From NCBI GenBank assembly GCA_905160935.1, contig CAJHZI010000458.1, positions 941,001-1,005,000 of the forward strand: a DNA stretch of 64,000 bases. The letters run 5' to 3'. This DNA is from Enchytraeus crypticus (Eukaryota > Annelida > Clitellata > Enchytraeida > Enchytraeidae). The notes beneath the pieces are model-generated. The model saw only the letters and a program-made list of their open reading frames with translations. It did not search any database and was not told the DNA's origin. Each line of letters starts with the position of its first letter. Position 1 is the stretch's first letter. Below are positions 33,475-45,095 of the stretch, in pieces. The position numbers and the translations under genes were made by a program.

Positions 33475-33662
33475 TCGTGAGGTGGTCAGCTAGACAAGTG
33501 ATTGTACTGACACAGTCATGAGGTGGTCAGCTAGACAAGTGATTGTACTGACACAGTCATGAGGTGGTCAGCTAGACAAGTGATTGTACTGACACAGTCA
33601 TGAGGTGGTCAGCTAGACAAGTGATTGTACTGACACAGTCATGAGGTGGTCAGCTAGATGAG
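33475..33662 (+). repeat. 41-bp minisatellite, nearly perfect
   Basis: 4.5 units starting TCATGAGGTGGTCAGCTAGA and ending TGACACAG. Units are almost identical, so the expansion is recent. It lies about 370 bp past the VOPP1-like stop. Confidence 0.93.
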
Positions 33663-33761
33663 TGGTTGTAGTTGCTTATTAAATATAAGCAATAGTGTTC
33701 TGACTGGAATATAGCAATAAAAATAAATTAAATTACATATAAAATAATAAAATTAAATAAA

Positions 33762-34200
33762 GTCATTAAAATTGAAAATAATTTATTTGAAAGATTCAAT
33801 TTTATTTCAAAAGTATAAATTAATATATCAACTAAATCATAAGAATTCCAAAAATTGTTTAAAAATAATGGTCATGTTTCTCAGTGACTACGTACAATCA
33901 GACATAATAAGAACTTTTAACAAATATATAAAACATTGTAGATAGACAGTTGATAAATGTATTAAGAAATAGGAAGAAGAGATGGATAGGACACATTCTA
34001 AGGGGAGAAGGTCTATTAATAGAGGTCATAGAAGGTAGAATGGAAGGAAAAAGAGGCAGGGGCAGGCCAAGATTAGGTATGTTAGATGATTTAAAGACCC
34101 ACTCATATGTGGAAATGAAGAAGAAGGCGGAAGACAGAGAAGAGTGGAGACGTTATGTACCATGGACCTGCCAGTAGGCAGTGCACTATGAGAGAGGGAG
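33762..34200 (+). mobile_element. LINE family 1 3' end plus about 180 bp attached sequence (inverted partner of 25663-26100)
   Basis: Same chimeric structure as the minus-strand copy at 25663-26100: an AT-rich leader, then GTAGATAGACAGTTGATAAA, the intact C-terminal ORF end (75 codons, 33950-34177), then GGCAGTGCACTATGAGAGAG. Confidence 0.8.
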
Positions 34201-35509
34201 AGAAAGAAGATAATAATTAATTAAAAATACAGTAACATTAGCCTATGTAAGATTAAGATGAATGTTATTTAATTAAAACATAATTAAAATAGACTACACA
34301 CACAGGGCCTGCTAAACAATCAAGATCAAAAACTAATTCCTAGATATAAATAATAACTTTCCTTCGTTTTAGATTTTCAGAGTGGGTGAACAAAATTTAA
34401 GTATGCCTAAACTAAATTTCAAACAAAAAATTATAGAAAAGTATTTAGAATAATATTTTGTAATTACTTCAAAATAATTGTTAAACATATTTTGAAAACA
34501 CTTTTTTAAAATATTTTTAAAAAGAAAATAAAATAGTATTTTTCTTTTTTGAAAATACTTTTCTATTTTGAAAATACTTCAGTGCCTATCACTGTCTTTA
34601 TGCATCTTTAGTTCACCAGTGACCAGGCTATCAACATTCGTATTCAAACTTCTTTGTGCAAACTCCTATTATTATTAAACTTATAACATGTATTATTAAT
34701 AATAATAATAATAATCTCCGACAATTTCTATACCGGTGTCATGGCCGATGTCCCATCTTCGAGACCGCTTTACAGGTTCCTGGCAGGTTATTATACTTTC
34801 CATGGTTAATCATATATTTTACTATTGATAGCGCCAATCGGCAGCAAGCTCCGATACACCATTAACCTTCCATGGGCCCAAGGGGATATCAGTCTTTATT
34901 GTATTGCTGTATGCTTATGAGACTCTACTATTCCATCCTGTCTAATATCTAGTATATCTATTAATATTCTCTATGTATTCAAGCTCATCTAGTCCTATCA
35001 TAGATCTGACCGAAGTAACTATGACTCTTTAAATAGCGGTTTTGCACTGAATATGACTCGAATTTTCAAACAAACTATATATTGAGGTCTGCTGTGGTCA
35101 TTTGAATACAATTTTCGGTACTGAGACGTCCCTGATATCACTATCGAGTGAAGAAGCGAACGTGAAGTCTTCGCTCGCTGCTCGATCGTGCACTGATTCT
35201 TTAATTCCATTTGCTCTGAAAAATATCGTTGCACTGATCTAATAATTATCGTGCACTGATTCTTTAATTCCATTTGTTATTTTGCTTATTTATTTATTTT
35301 AATCGAAATTAGTTAATTTCCGAGGTATTATAGGCCCTGTATGGTTTGTGTTGTTGATTTGTAATTGATGCATCTTTGTGATTTGTTTCTTTTAAAGAAC
35401 TTTGTTTATGTTTAACGTATCTTTCCATATCACCAGTGATACTCTCAGAGACTGTCCGGCTTCATGGTATTCGAACCGATAGCCTCCTGCTTCTCATGCA
35501 GTGTGCTCT
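34201..35509. other. Intergenic AT-rich region, no gene seen
   Basis: Contains long A/T runs (34430-34570) and an (AAT)n run (34693-34712). From about 35430 a tRNA-like head on the minus strand carries a B box of the form GGTTCGAATACC. Confidence 0.4.
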
Positions 35510-35517
35510 CCATTCGG

Positions 35518-35769
35518 CAGGGGCGGATCCAGAAATTGTTTCGGGGGGGGGAAACATTTTTTCAAGACCTATTTTAAATCTTACAACCGTTTTGTTTGCT
35601 TGTGAGAGACTGAAAGGATCGCCAACCACTGGGACACTAACAGACCACTGCTAAACGTCATTTTAAATTCATTTTTGTTAATATATGACAAAATTGTTAG
35701 GTTACAAAAATTTCACAAAGATTTCGGGGGCTATGGTCGCCTTGCCCCCCCCCCCTGGATCTGCCACTG
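35518..35769. mobile_element. hAT-type MITE, 252 bp
   Basis: Terminal inverted repeats CAGGGGCGGATCCAG and CTGGATCTGCCACTG, with adjoining G and C runs. Flanked by perfect 8-bp direct repeats CCATTCGG (35510-35517 and 35770-35777). The interior is AT-rich without coding capacity. Confidence 0.88.
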
Positions 35770-36449
35770 CCATTCGGCCATCCAATTAATAAATAGCAGT
35801 CCATGAGATCCAGTTCGACGTCTCAGACATAGTCTTCAAAAGTGGCCACACACGATCAAATTTATCTGAACAGATATCTGTTCAGATAAATTTGACCGAG
35901 CCCACACACTGTCAAATTTAACTGACAGATATCGGATCAGATATCTGATCAGATATCTGTTCAGATAAATTTAATTCGTCCACACACGGTCAAATTTATC
36001 TGTTCAGATCTCAGATCTGAACAGATATTTTGGCCACACACGGTCAAATTTATCTGCAGATAAAACTGATGATCGCCCACACACGTTCAAATTTAACTGT
36101 TCAGGTATCTGATCAGTTATGCTAATTAGCTGTCAATCATTTCCAGACTGCAGCGCGCGTGACTGGCTACAGTCAATCAGTATACTTTAGAGCTATGTAA
36201 ACTACTAATTTGAGAGCTACCCATCCCCTGATTGATGGTGGCTGTCCAAATGATGATATCTGAACTGACAGATATCTGATTAATAGGGATTAGCATTTAA
36301 TAATTTAATAGGTTCATTTTTATTTTTTATCTCAATTTAAAATTATACCCCTGCCTATTTTGTATGCACAAGTTCAACTATTGTCATAAGTTTTATTTAT
36401 GTTCACCATACAGGTAGATCACATTTATTCTGTGTTTTTTTCAGTAGAT

Positions 36450-36515
36450 TGTGCGTTTGATTCCAGGTCAATTGCATCCCAGGCAAACACTCTAACCGTT
36501 ATGCCATATCCACCG
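36450..36515 (-). other. tRNA-like sequence (pseudogene or SINE head)
   Basis: The reverse complement has an A-box-like TGGCATAACGGTTAGAGTG and a B-box-like GACCTGGAATCAAA. The cloverleaf is not intact by eye, so this is not called as a functional tRNA. Confidence 0.35.
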
Positions 36516-36675
36516 AATACTTCACTATCAATACAACAGTATAATATAATACTAGTTATAGTCTATACTCCACATGGTAGGTATTCTGCATCATTAAATA
36601 TTCTGCATCATCGTCACTATTTAGTTTATATTTCTGTATCATCGTATAGGCAAAGTCTCTTTCATGTAGGCCTAT

Positions 36676-37025
36676 ATATAACATAACATAACATAACGGC
36701 ACTGAGTCAGGAAGCACAGATGCTTGTTTAATGACCATTTCCTCCTTCTAATCCATGGTTATTAGTAATCGTTTACTTTTGGTGGCGCATTAATTGCAGC
36801 CGGCACGGATTTAAGAATAACCTTCCATCACCCTGGGATTTTTTCCTTCCTAAGCTGTCAGCACTCGATCTTCTAAGGTGGTCACTCACAAAGTACTAAC
36901 TGAGGTCCGTGTAGCTTAACTTCAATAATTGAAGCGCAACTAAACCAAGTGCGGTAAATCCCGCCAAACGGCCTGTTTATGAAGTGTCATTATCGCGGGA
37001 GATTGTGAAACACTGTATAAATAGC
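36676..37025 (+). mobile_element. Dispersed repeat, family D (long copy)
   Basis: Starts with repeated ACATAACATAACATAACGGC, then GGAAGCACAGATGCTTGTTT, TTTAAGAATAACCTTCCATC and GCAACTAAACCAAGTGCGG. Copies at 41650-41960 and 42196-42440 share these blocks. Confidence 0.7.
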
Positions 37026-37238
37026 GCATTGCATTTTTATTGTTGAGAAATACAATAGAGATTGACTATAAACAAAATTATTATACTTTGTTTATAAAAT
37101 TTAATTTCTTTAGCGAAGGTGTTTAATATTGAAATTTAAAAAACCGCTTAGCATCCCGTATATCACTACTCCGGGTCGAAACGAAAGGGTCTAGATAAGA
37201 AATGAAACTTTAAGGAACATTAATGGAATATTAAGGTC

Positions 37239-37400
<162 letters not shown>

Positions 37401-37444
37401 ATTTGGCGTATATATAACGTTTGCACGAATATATGTTTTTATTT

Positions 37445-37525
37445 TTCACGTCGGAAAGCAGTACCGAACTCGCGACCTCTCGTTCTAGAGGCGAGCTCTT
37501 TATCACTGCACCACTAGTCATTGAT
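37445..37525 (-). other. tRNA-like sequence
   Basis: The reverse complement reads CTAGTGGTGCAGTGATAAAG then GGTCGCGAGTTCGGTACTGC, resembling A and B boxes with a short anticodon-like stem. The fit to a full cloverleaf is doubtful; most likely a SINE head or tRNA pseudogene. Confidence 0.35.
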
Positions 37526-37749
37526 TTACATTAAAATCAATATTGAAATTTACTAATGATGTTTAATAATGACATTTAATATCTGAACAGATAAGTTTGA
37601 TCAGTTAAATTTGATCGTGTGTAGAGAAACTAGGTCATCAGTTCTCTGGTCAGTTTTCAAATCTGACGCGGCCACACACGATCAAATTTATCTGTTCAGA
37701 TATCTGAACAGATGAGTTTGATGGCAAAACTGATCGAGTGTGGCCACTG

Positions 37750-39020
37750 TAAGAATAGTCTGTTCATATTTCATTGATATTTAAATTAATTATCTATTTA
37801 ATGAAGAATAATTTCTTATATTGCCAACATCTTCAGCGATCTAGTCACGCTTGCTATATGCCTGTTTGTGCCCATATCAACTCTGGCTAGTAAAACTTCA
37901 ATAGAGCATATTTAGATTCTGATATAATTTTTCAGATAATTTTTCTTGTGGTTATTTTTTGAGAAGTCAGTCAAAATAACGAGAGAGTGATTTACACTGA
38001 CGAGAATGCGCTTCATTCTGTAACGTGTTTTTTCAATCCAGCTTCACGTGCTGTATAGTCATTTACTTTATTTCCATTAGATATGAAAAGTATCGTTCTA
38101 AATTAAGTTCTTTGTGGATCAAGCTTGAAGATTGTTAGATGAGAGTATTGCATATCGTTGTTTACATCAAAGAATTCTATTGGATCGACTTTTCTTCTTG
38201 GCTGGAGCCAGTGGCGATGTCGGTAAGTTATTCGACCGCGGATCAATATGTGCGGGGTTGAAATCCTGGGCTCGCCTGTCACTGACATCGCTTTCGAGTC
38301 TGAAACCTGATATTAGCTTTACCCTACTGTGGTGTCCCTAAGTCTTCAAACGTTCATCTGTTGATCTTTGTTAGGCTGGGGCAGTGGCATGTAATTTGTC
38401 TGAATATAGATCAGTAGGTTCTGGGTTCAAATCCAGCTTTCTATCCTGCAATCCAGCGATCACTGATAAGCTTTCGAGGCACTAAATAAAACATGATTTT
38501 AACTTCATATGCACCGCTAGTTATAGATATCTCTGTGTGAACTTTATCGCTTATTCGTATACCTGTCATTTATCTGAAACACAAATTGTTGAGTGTGTAT
38601 TTAACTAATTAATAATATAATTTAATATGAATTTGCTAATTAAAGCTATTGCTTGTTTCTTTTTTGACTGCACTATAGTCTTGTGTGTTCAGTTTTAACT
38701 AGTTATCTCTGTGGATATTTTACATCTATTTCAAGATTGCAATTTATGTGCACTTTTGATGTAGGATGAGCCATAAAGTTAAGTTTAAAGTTGATTGTCG
38801 TAGCCAAAATGGTTGTAGTGTGCGCATCATTTCAATGTTTAAATTAAGTTGTCAATCGTATTAAACTGTTTGCCTTGCGGCGATGTCGATCATAAATGAA
38901 ACGTTGATTAAAAACTAAATTCTAAACTAAGCAACCATAGAGTGCTTCAACAGTCCATGACAACACAGAGCAGTATGGTATCAATATCTAGATGACGAGT
39001 AAAATAAAAGCTATGTATTC
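37750..39020. other. Intergenic region with one SINE A
   Basis: SINE A at 38198-38310 (+) and a second tRNA-like SINE fragment at about 38370-38470 (TCAGTAGGTTCTGGGTTCAAAT-type B box). No exon seen. Confidence 0.45.
38198..38310 (+). mobile_element. tRNA-derived SINE, family A
   Basis: The head GGCTGGAGCCAGTGGCGATG, B box GGGGTTGAAATCC and CACTGACATCGCTTTCGAGT match the family. Confidence 0.8.
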
Positions 39021-39023
39021 TCA

Positions 39024-39096
39024 TAGTGCACTGCATCCCACCGGCAGGTCCATGGTATATAACGCCTCCACTCTTCTCTGTCCTCCGCCCTCCTAT
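39024..39096 (-). mobile_element. LINE family 1 3' end (short)
   Basis: The reverse complement ends with the family terminus TGCACTATGAGA. Only about 70 bp are retained and there is no long microsatellite tail. Confidence 0.65.
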
Positions 39097-39376
39097 GCAT
39101 TAAGAGCTATGTATTAAAAGCTGTAAATACAATATCCTAATACTCATTCCAAAAGTTAATATCTGCGGGTAAACAAGTTTGATATTGGTCACAAAGCCGA
39201 ACAAGTCGATTTTGTTTAAATTTTGTGTTGATGTGATGTTGAAACATTGAAACAAACATATTGTAAAATATAACTTGTTCTGAGACGCAATGTTAAAATA
39301 CCAGGAAATTCCTCTTTCAAACTTCAAAGCACTTCATGTTAATTTGCTATCATTAAATATGATAATTTATTTCGAA

Positions 39377-39442
<66 letters not shown>

Positions 39443-40664
39443 CAGGGTTGGGTTTTTGCCATGGCAAAAAGGGTTTTTGCCAGGACACTGGCAAAAACCG
39501 GTAAAAACCATGTAAAAAACCGGCAGAAACCATTTAAAACACCAAGACTGGAATAGAAATATTTTATGCTTGTAAATGTATTATATCGTTTACAACATAA
39601 ACTTTAGAAGTTAAATTTGATGTTAGAAATGTTAACAAACAATTTAATATCAATTTGCCACTCACATTAAATTAAAAAAAAAACTATTTGTTTGGAACTT
39701 GCTTCACCGTATTTGAAATTCTAGGTTACCGTAACTTAACTATCTTGTTAACACAAAATTACTGCTGATTACATTAATTATAGAACAGATTAGGCACTTA
39801 ACAGATTCTTTTATTTGCAGTTCTTTGATTTCCATCAGTTATTTATGTTATATTTTTATTAGTCTCTGTTGAATGATTGCTCGATGTGGTTGCAAACTCT
39901 CTGTATTCAAAAGTGAAAACCATTCATGACAAGTATCTGCTAAACTAGCTTTGTCGCTTTGTAAACTATCGTGAGTTGCAGCAATTGGTCGAAGCCTTGA
40001 TATCAAGACCTAAGTTTGTCAGTAAAGGTTGAAATCATTGACTAGGTGACAAATTCTTGGTTCAATTTCTTATTCATGCGCTTCTGCAATACTGATATAA
40101 GAAATTGCGAAGAAATGTATCAATACATGTCGGCTGACTATTCCATCTGGTGTTACCTGGTAGCTGAGGCTTCACTGAAAGTGGATACTCTTTCAGCCAT
40201 GCACTAGGGGCATGATGGTTCCTGAAATATTTTTGCACTTCAATGATCTGCTTCAATATAGCAGCCAGTGTGAGTGCCTGTTCAAGCAATTTCAGTATAT
40301 GTGCCGCACAGACATACACAATTAGTCCCTGATCTTTCTCTTTTAAAAGTCGTCAATTTTAACCATATTCTTAGCATAATCTGTGGCAACAGTTTTTACA
40401 TTACATCCAATTTTATCCTTTAATTTAGCTAGTTAAATATTTTTTAATGTCACCACTGACCACTGTGTGCTACTTTTTGTAATCTAGTTTTTAAAGTTTA
40501 TAACTTTATGCCTCAGGGATTTGCTTTTGTTAACACTACTAGTTATTCAACATGTGCTGGCAGAAACTTGATAACTCTGTGTGTGACCAATTAATTAATG
40601 TTTTAATTAATTAATTTTTGACGTCCCTGACATCATCCCTGGATGAGGAAACGGACGTTAAACC

Positions 40665-40731
<67 letters not shown>

Positions 40732-40857
40732 GGACTGCAATATAATGTAATTGTTACTATTTTTATGTTTTAAACAAGAAAGACTTTTGCCAGGAAGGTT
40801 TTTGCCGCTTAGACGGTTTTTGCCAGTTTTTGCCATGGCAAAAACTTGCCAACCCTG
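39443..40857 (-). pseudogene. Eroded hAT transposon with transposase remnant
   Basis: The ends are inverted repeats, CAGGGTTGGG and CCAACCCTG, followed inward by mirrored TTTTTGCCATGGCAAAAA blocks. It is inserted into a (TA)n tract. On the minus strand two transposase-like blocks remain: GCNVKTVATDYAKNMVKI (about 40350-40405, as in the hAT core region) and an 81-codon ORF (40319-40074) with WLKEYPLSVKPQLPGNTRWN. Elsewhere the frame is broken, and a SINE tail with (ATT)n (40620-40728) is inserted. Confidence 0.75.
40668..40727. repeat. (ATT)n microsatellite at a SINE tail
   Basis: About 20 ATT units directly after GAAACGGACGTTAAACC, the 3' end of a SINE tail also seen near 33361 and 51224. 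Confidence 0.9.
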
Positions 40858-40866
40858 ATATATACA

Positions 40867-40868
<2 letters not shown>

Positions 40869-40942
<74 letters not shown>
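40869..40942. repeat. (TA)n microsatellite
   Basis: About 74 bp of TA next to the right end of the eroded hAT element. Confidence 0.92.
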
Positions 40943-40948
<6 letters not shown>

Positions 40949-41029
40949 ACTATATAGGTAGTCTTTAGGTCAGTAATAGCTTTTTGGATTTATAATTGAT
41001 TATATTTAATATATTCATATGAAATTTTA

Positions 41030-42440
41030 CCCCGTGTTGTGTCCAAGTTGCTTGAAGAATAGACCAACCGTGTCAATGTGCACGTGTCGTAGGAAGCGAC
41101 ATAAAAACTAGATCCAAACCAACGGCAGAAGGGCATTCGGTTGGTGAGCACCTAGGCTCCAGAAATAGCTACAAATTTTAAACGAATGGAAAAACTTCCA
41201 AAAGAAGGTCTATTCGTATCCCGACCCAAGTTAAACTGGGATTTAAGGGAAGATAATGATGATTAGTATGAATGCATCGATCGTTCGTATTCATGGTCGC
41301 AGCAGAGGCATCATGTTAGAAATTGTTTATAAATTCCTTGGAGCCTAATTTACTATTTCAATTATTGCTTCATATTTTTCATATTTACATTTTAAATGTT
41401 ATCATAGTAATGTTTTATTAAGTAGGCCAATTAATACAATACGCATTAGTTTTAAGCAGTGCTGGGAAGTAACTAAGATACAAGTATCTAGATACATATC
41501 TGCATGTAGATACAAAAATATCTTGTCTCTAGATACATTTTCGGATTATTCTCTAATAGGCATATAATTATTTTTTTATTCCGTATATAGTTACACACAT
41601 GACAAACGCAGGTGTTTAAAAAGATTTTTTTATTGGTTGCTGTTTTTGTAGTTTTCCTTATTTCCTTCCTTTCCCCTGCGTGGTTATTAATAATCGTTGC
41701 CTTTTGTTGGAGCATCGTTTGCTACCGGCTTGGAGTTAAGAATAACCTTCCAATACCCTCGGGAATTTTTTTCATTCAAAGCTGTCAAAAATCCGTCTTC
41801 CCAAGCGGTCGCCCACAAAGTACTGAGTGCATTAAATGGCCCACAAAGTACTCACCGCGCGCAACGTGGCTTTACTTCGTTCAGTTGACGAGCAGCTTAA
41901 TTGATTGCACTAAATCCACTCCCAATGAGCGGGATAAGCTGGAATACTATTCTCTAAGCCCGTGGATAGAATAAAAATACTCTTATCAACAGCACATAAG
42001 TAAAGTACTACTATTGTCCACGACAACTTCGCGTACAATACTTATGGGCGACATATTACTTGATTAGTATTGTTTATAGGCATTTATAAATAACCTTGGT
42101 CATGCAAAATTTATTTTTTCGGCAAATTCCCAAAAAACCATTTTAGGATTTTCGGTTTTGTCCCGCGTTAGACCTGCTTTACTTATCGTCTTGGATTTAA
42201 CGGCACTCTGAATAGATGAGGAAGCACAGATACTTGTTTATGGCCCACTTCCTCCTTCCTCACCATGATTATTAGTAATCGTTGCATTTTATGGTGCATC
42301 AATTGAACGCCGGCGCCGATTTAAGAATTACCTTACAATCCAACCATGTAGGCCTACTAACCGAGGCCGACTTAACTTAACTTCGATTATTGACGCGCAA
42401 CTAAACCAAGTGCGCTAAATCCCAGGCCAGTGACATATAT
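41030..42440. other. Intergenic repeats (families F and D)
   Basis: Family F copy at 41030-41262 (+), family D-related copies at about 41650-41960 and 42196-42440 (+). The 120-codon ORF at 41612-41974 is inside the family D copy. Confidence 0.6.
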
Positions 42441-42514
42441 ATTACGTCAGTAATATTTGTCTCTATAGTGCTCGAGGTTGTTATGGACGTCAATAGCATT
42501 ATAATTGTTGCTAT

Positions 42515-42691
42515 CAGTGGCGTAGCGAGGGGGAGGCAGGGAGGGGCATTTGCCCCCTCCAAGATTTTATGTAAAAGTTTTATTAAAGCCAAAATATAAG
42601 AGAATACATTGTATAAGGTGTGTATCTTCCCAAAGTGCCTCCCGCAAGATTAAAGTGCCTCCCCCAAGACTAAATCCTGGCTACGCCACTG
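42515..42691. mobile_element. hAT-type MITE, 177 bp
   Basis: Terminal inverted repeats CAGTGGCGTAGCGAGG and CCTGGCTACGCCACTG. Flanked by perfect 8-bp direct repeats GTTGCTAT (42507-42514 and 42692-42699). Confidence 0.9.
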
Positions 42692-42699
42692 GTTGCTAT

Positions 42700-43621
42700 G
42701 TTGCCACAACTGCTGCAGCGCTGCTCGAGGACTGATGTTTATGATATGACTATGACTACTTGTAATAGCAACGTGAGAAGCGAAACGTGCAAACTAACAA
42801 ATACAGACTGGCGCTTTTTATATATTTAGAAAGATATATTAGATAAATTTAAGCAAAATTCAGATATGAAGTCGATGCCGCGGCCCCATATGTGAATTGT
42901 ACAATTAATAGGCCCTATATTCTGAACATTTGAATGATTTAAGTCTTTCGCGAAGCTTAGTCGAAGCTTATTCGAAGTTGGCCAGGGTAGGCCCTAAATG
43001 TGGGCAGATTCTATCCTAACATCACATAACATATAACAATAATATAATTAGAGTGCTACAGTCGTGAATGAAAACATCGATCACTATTGAGACAAAATCA
43101 AGCCGGCGAGCACATATTAGAGTGAAATGCACACGCATTAGAGTGAAATGATTAACTTTTTTTTGATATCTATCACTTTTAATAGCCTACCACATGTTTA
43201 ATCCGTTATTAAATTTAGATCATTTTCCATATAACCTGTGAATGTCCGAGATTTTACTTTCAGATCAACGCGGCTGGGATTCGAACCCACCAGAGTTCAA
43301 ATCGCCAAAGAATCTGTCATTTAAAACTTAGCCTAATGACTGAAAAAAATGAACAAAGGAACTGGAGATTAGTTGCATTGCTTGAAGTTCTAACTAACGA
43401 TGACTAAAATCGGAGAGACTTAAAAATTCCAAACTTCAAAAGCTCCATAGGAGTCTAGGTTAAAGTAATAAAACCATGCAGTGCTAACCCAGCCCTAGCA
43501 TGCTTTATCTTACTTCACGTGATACCGCGATTTGCTCCCGTTGTTTGTTTACAATTTTGCCACGTACAGTTTAATTTGCATTAACTTAGTCTTCTCCTGT
43601 TTGTAAAAAATTGAATAGAGT

Positions 43622-43681
<60 letters not shown>

Positions 43682-44688
43682 CTAAAGTCTTATGGTCTAA
43701 TGAGTAGAGTGTCGATGTATAAGGGTGAGTTACCAAATTTGTTAACTAAACTAACTCAGTGGTCACTAGCTAACTCTTGGTCTAATTCTTTAGCTAAATC
43801 TTGGTCAATTCTTTATTAGTTCCTTTCTTCATGTGCGTCAACGTCTCAGTCATTTAATTGAGTTGTATCAGGTAAATATGTAAGCCCTATATTTTTCTTA
43901 TACGCATTTAAAAATAAATGTATTATTTATTTTGCGCATACATTTGCTAAAGTGTTCGATTTATAAGTTTTCTGGCCACTTAAAAATGTTGGATCCTTCA
44001 ATATTTCCTTTCAATATTGTTGCTGTATATAAATACACGTCTTCTTGACCTTTGAGGTATTTAAGTGAAACTCTAATAGCTTTCATGTCCAAATAAATTT
44101 CAGATAAAAGTAAAATCCAGATGTACCAGCTTGTTAGGTTCTACTAATAAGATAGTGTCTACTCTAAAATTTTATTTCATTTGTTCTACATATTTTAGAG
44201 CAGTGAAAATGCTACTTCCTGTTTATTCTCCCTCTGTCTAATAAGCGTTACATATTAGGCCTACTTATTGTAAAATTATCACTTACACACGCATATTTCA
44301 GTAATAATTTTGAATTGATTAAATCATGACAACAGCCATAATATTTGGCTACGTGTCTATGGTAGGCTAATTTGTAGTTACTACAGGATGTAATGAGTGT
44401 ATTAGGCCTATTGCTGCTTTAAGCAATAAACTGATGAATGGAACAACTGTTGGCTGCACCGGTTGGTCCATTTATTGTAAGTGGCTACAAAGCGTAAACT
44501 GAGAAAGGCAACGGAAACTACCGCCGAGGCCGTCTTTTTTCCCAGTCTATAGGTACATATGGTATAGATAAGGCCTAACCTTTTGTGAAGGGATTAATTT
44601 GTTGATCAATGGAGTTTATATATGGAGCGTGTAAGAAGACTTCAGTATGAATATGTACCTTAAGTGGACCTGAAACTTAGCCGAACAC

Positions 44689-44785
<97 letters not shown>

Positions 44786-45095
44786 GAGAGAGGGACAGAT
44801 ACAGAGAGAGAGAGAGGAGAGAGAGAGAGAGAAGAGCAGCCTAAGATATAGGAGAGAGAGAGAGAGAGAGAGTAGGGTTTGATTTATAATCACCAATCGC
44901 AAAGAACCATTTAAATTCATATAATCTAAATGTAATTTTTTTAGCTTTCTTTTGAAATACTCTAGCAGTTTTCTTGTCTGTAAAGTTGCAGAATAACTCT
45001 AATTACATTAATTATAGTTATTCTGAAATGACACTAATTACGAACTGTCACGGTCTACATGAACCGCATGTCGTGTGTTTTTAGATTTTGCTAGA
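42700..45095 (+). other. Upstream part of duplication unit 1 (promoter side of cathepsin B copy 1)
   Basis: Homologous to about 52682-54706, with long near-identical blocks around 43380-43560 and 43840-44240. It contains a SINE B (43143-43345, minus), (TA)n (43625-43680), a family C copy (44585-44690, minus) and (GA)n (44690-44780). No TATA box can be assigned with confidence. A TTTTTAG immediately before the 5' leader (45078-45084) might be an acceptor for a non-coding first exon. Confidence 0.6.
44690..44872. repeat. (GA)n microsatellite
   Basis: About 90 bp of pure GA followed by imperfect GA-rich DNA, attached to the end of a family C copy. In duplication unit 2 the same place (54370-54377) has only a few GA units. 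The Arg-Glu and Ser-Leu ORFs here are shadows. Confidence 0.93.

Noticed and set aside
44660..44920. Ser-Leu and Arg-Glu repeat proteins
   Set aside because: They are the two strands of a (GA)n microsatellite.
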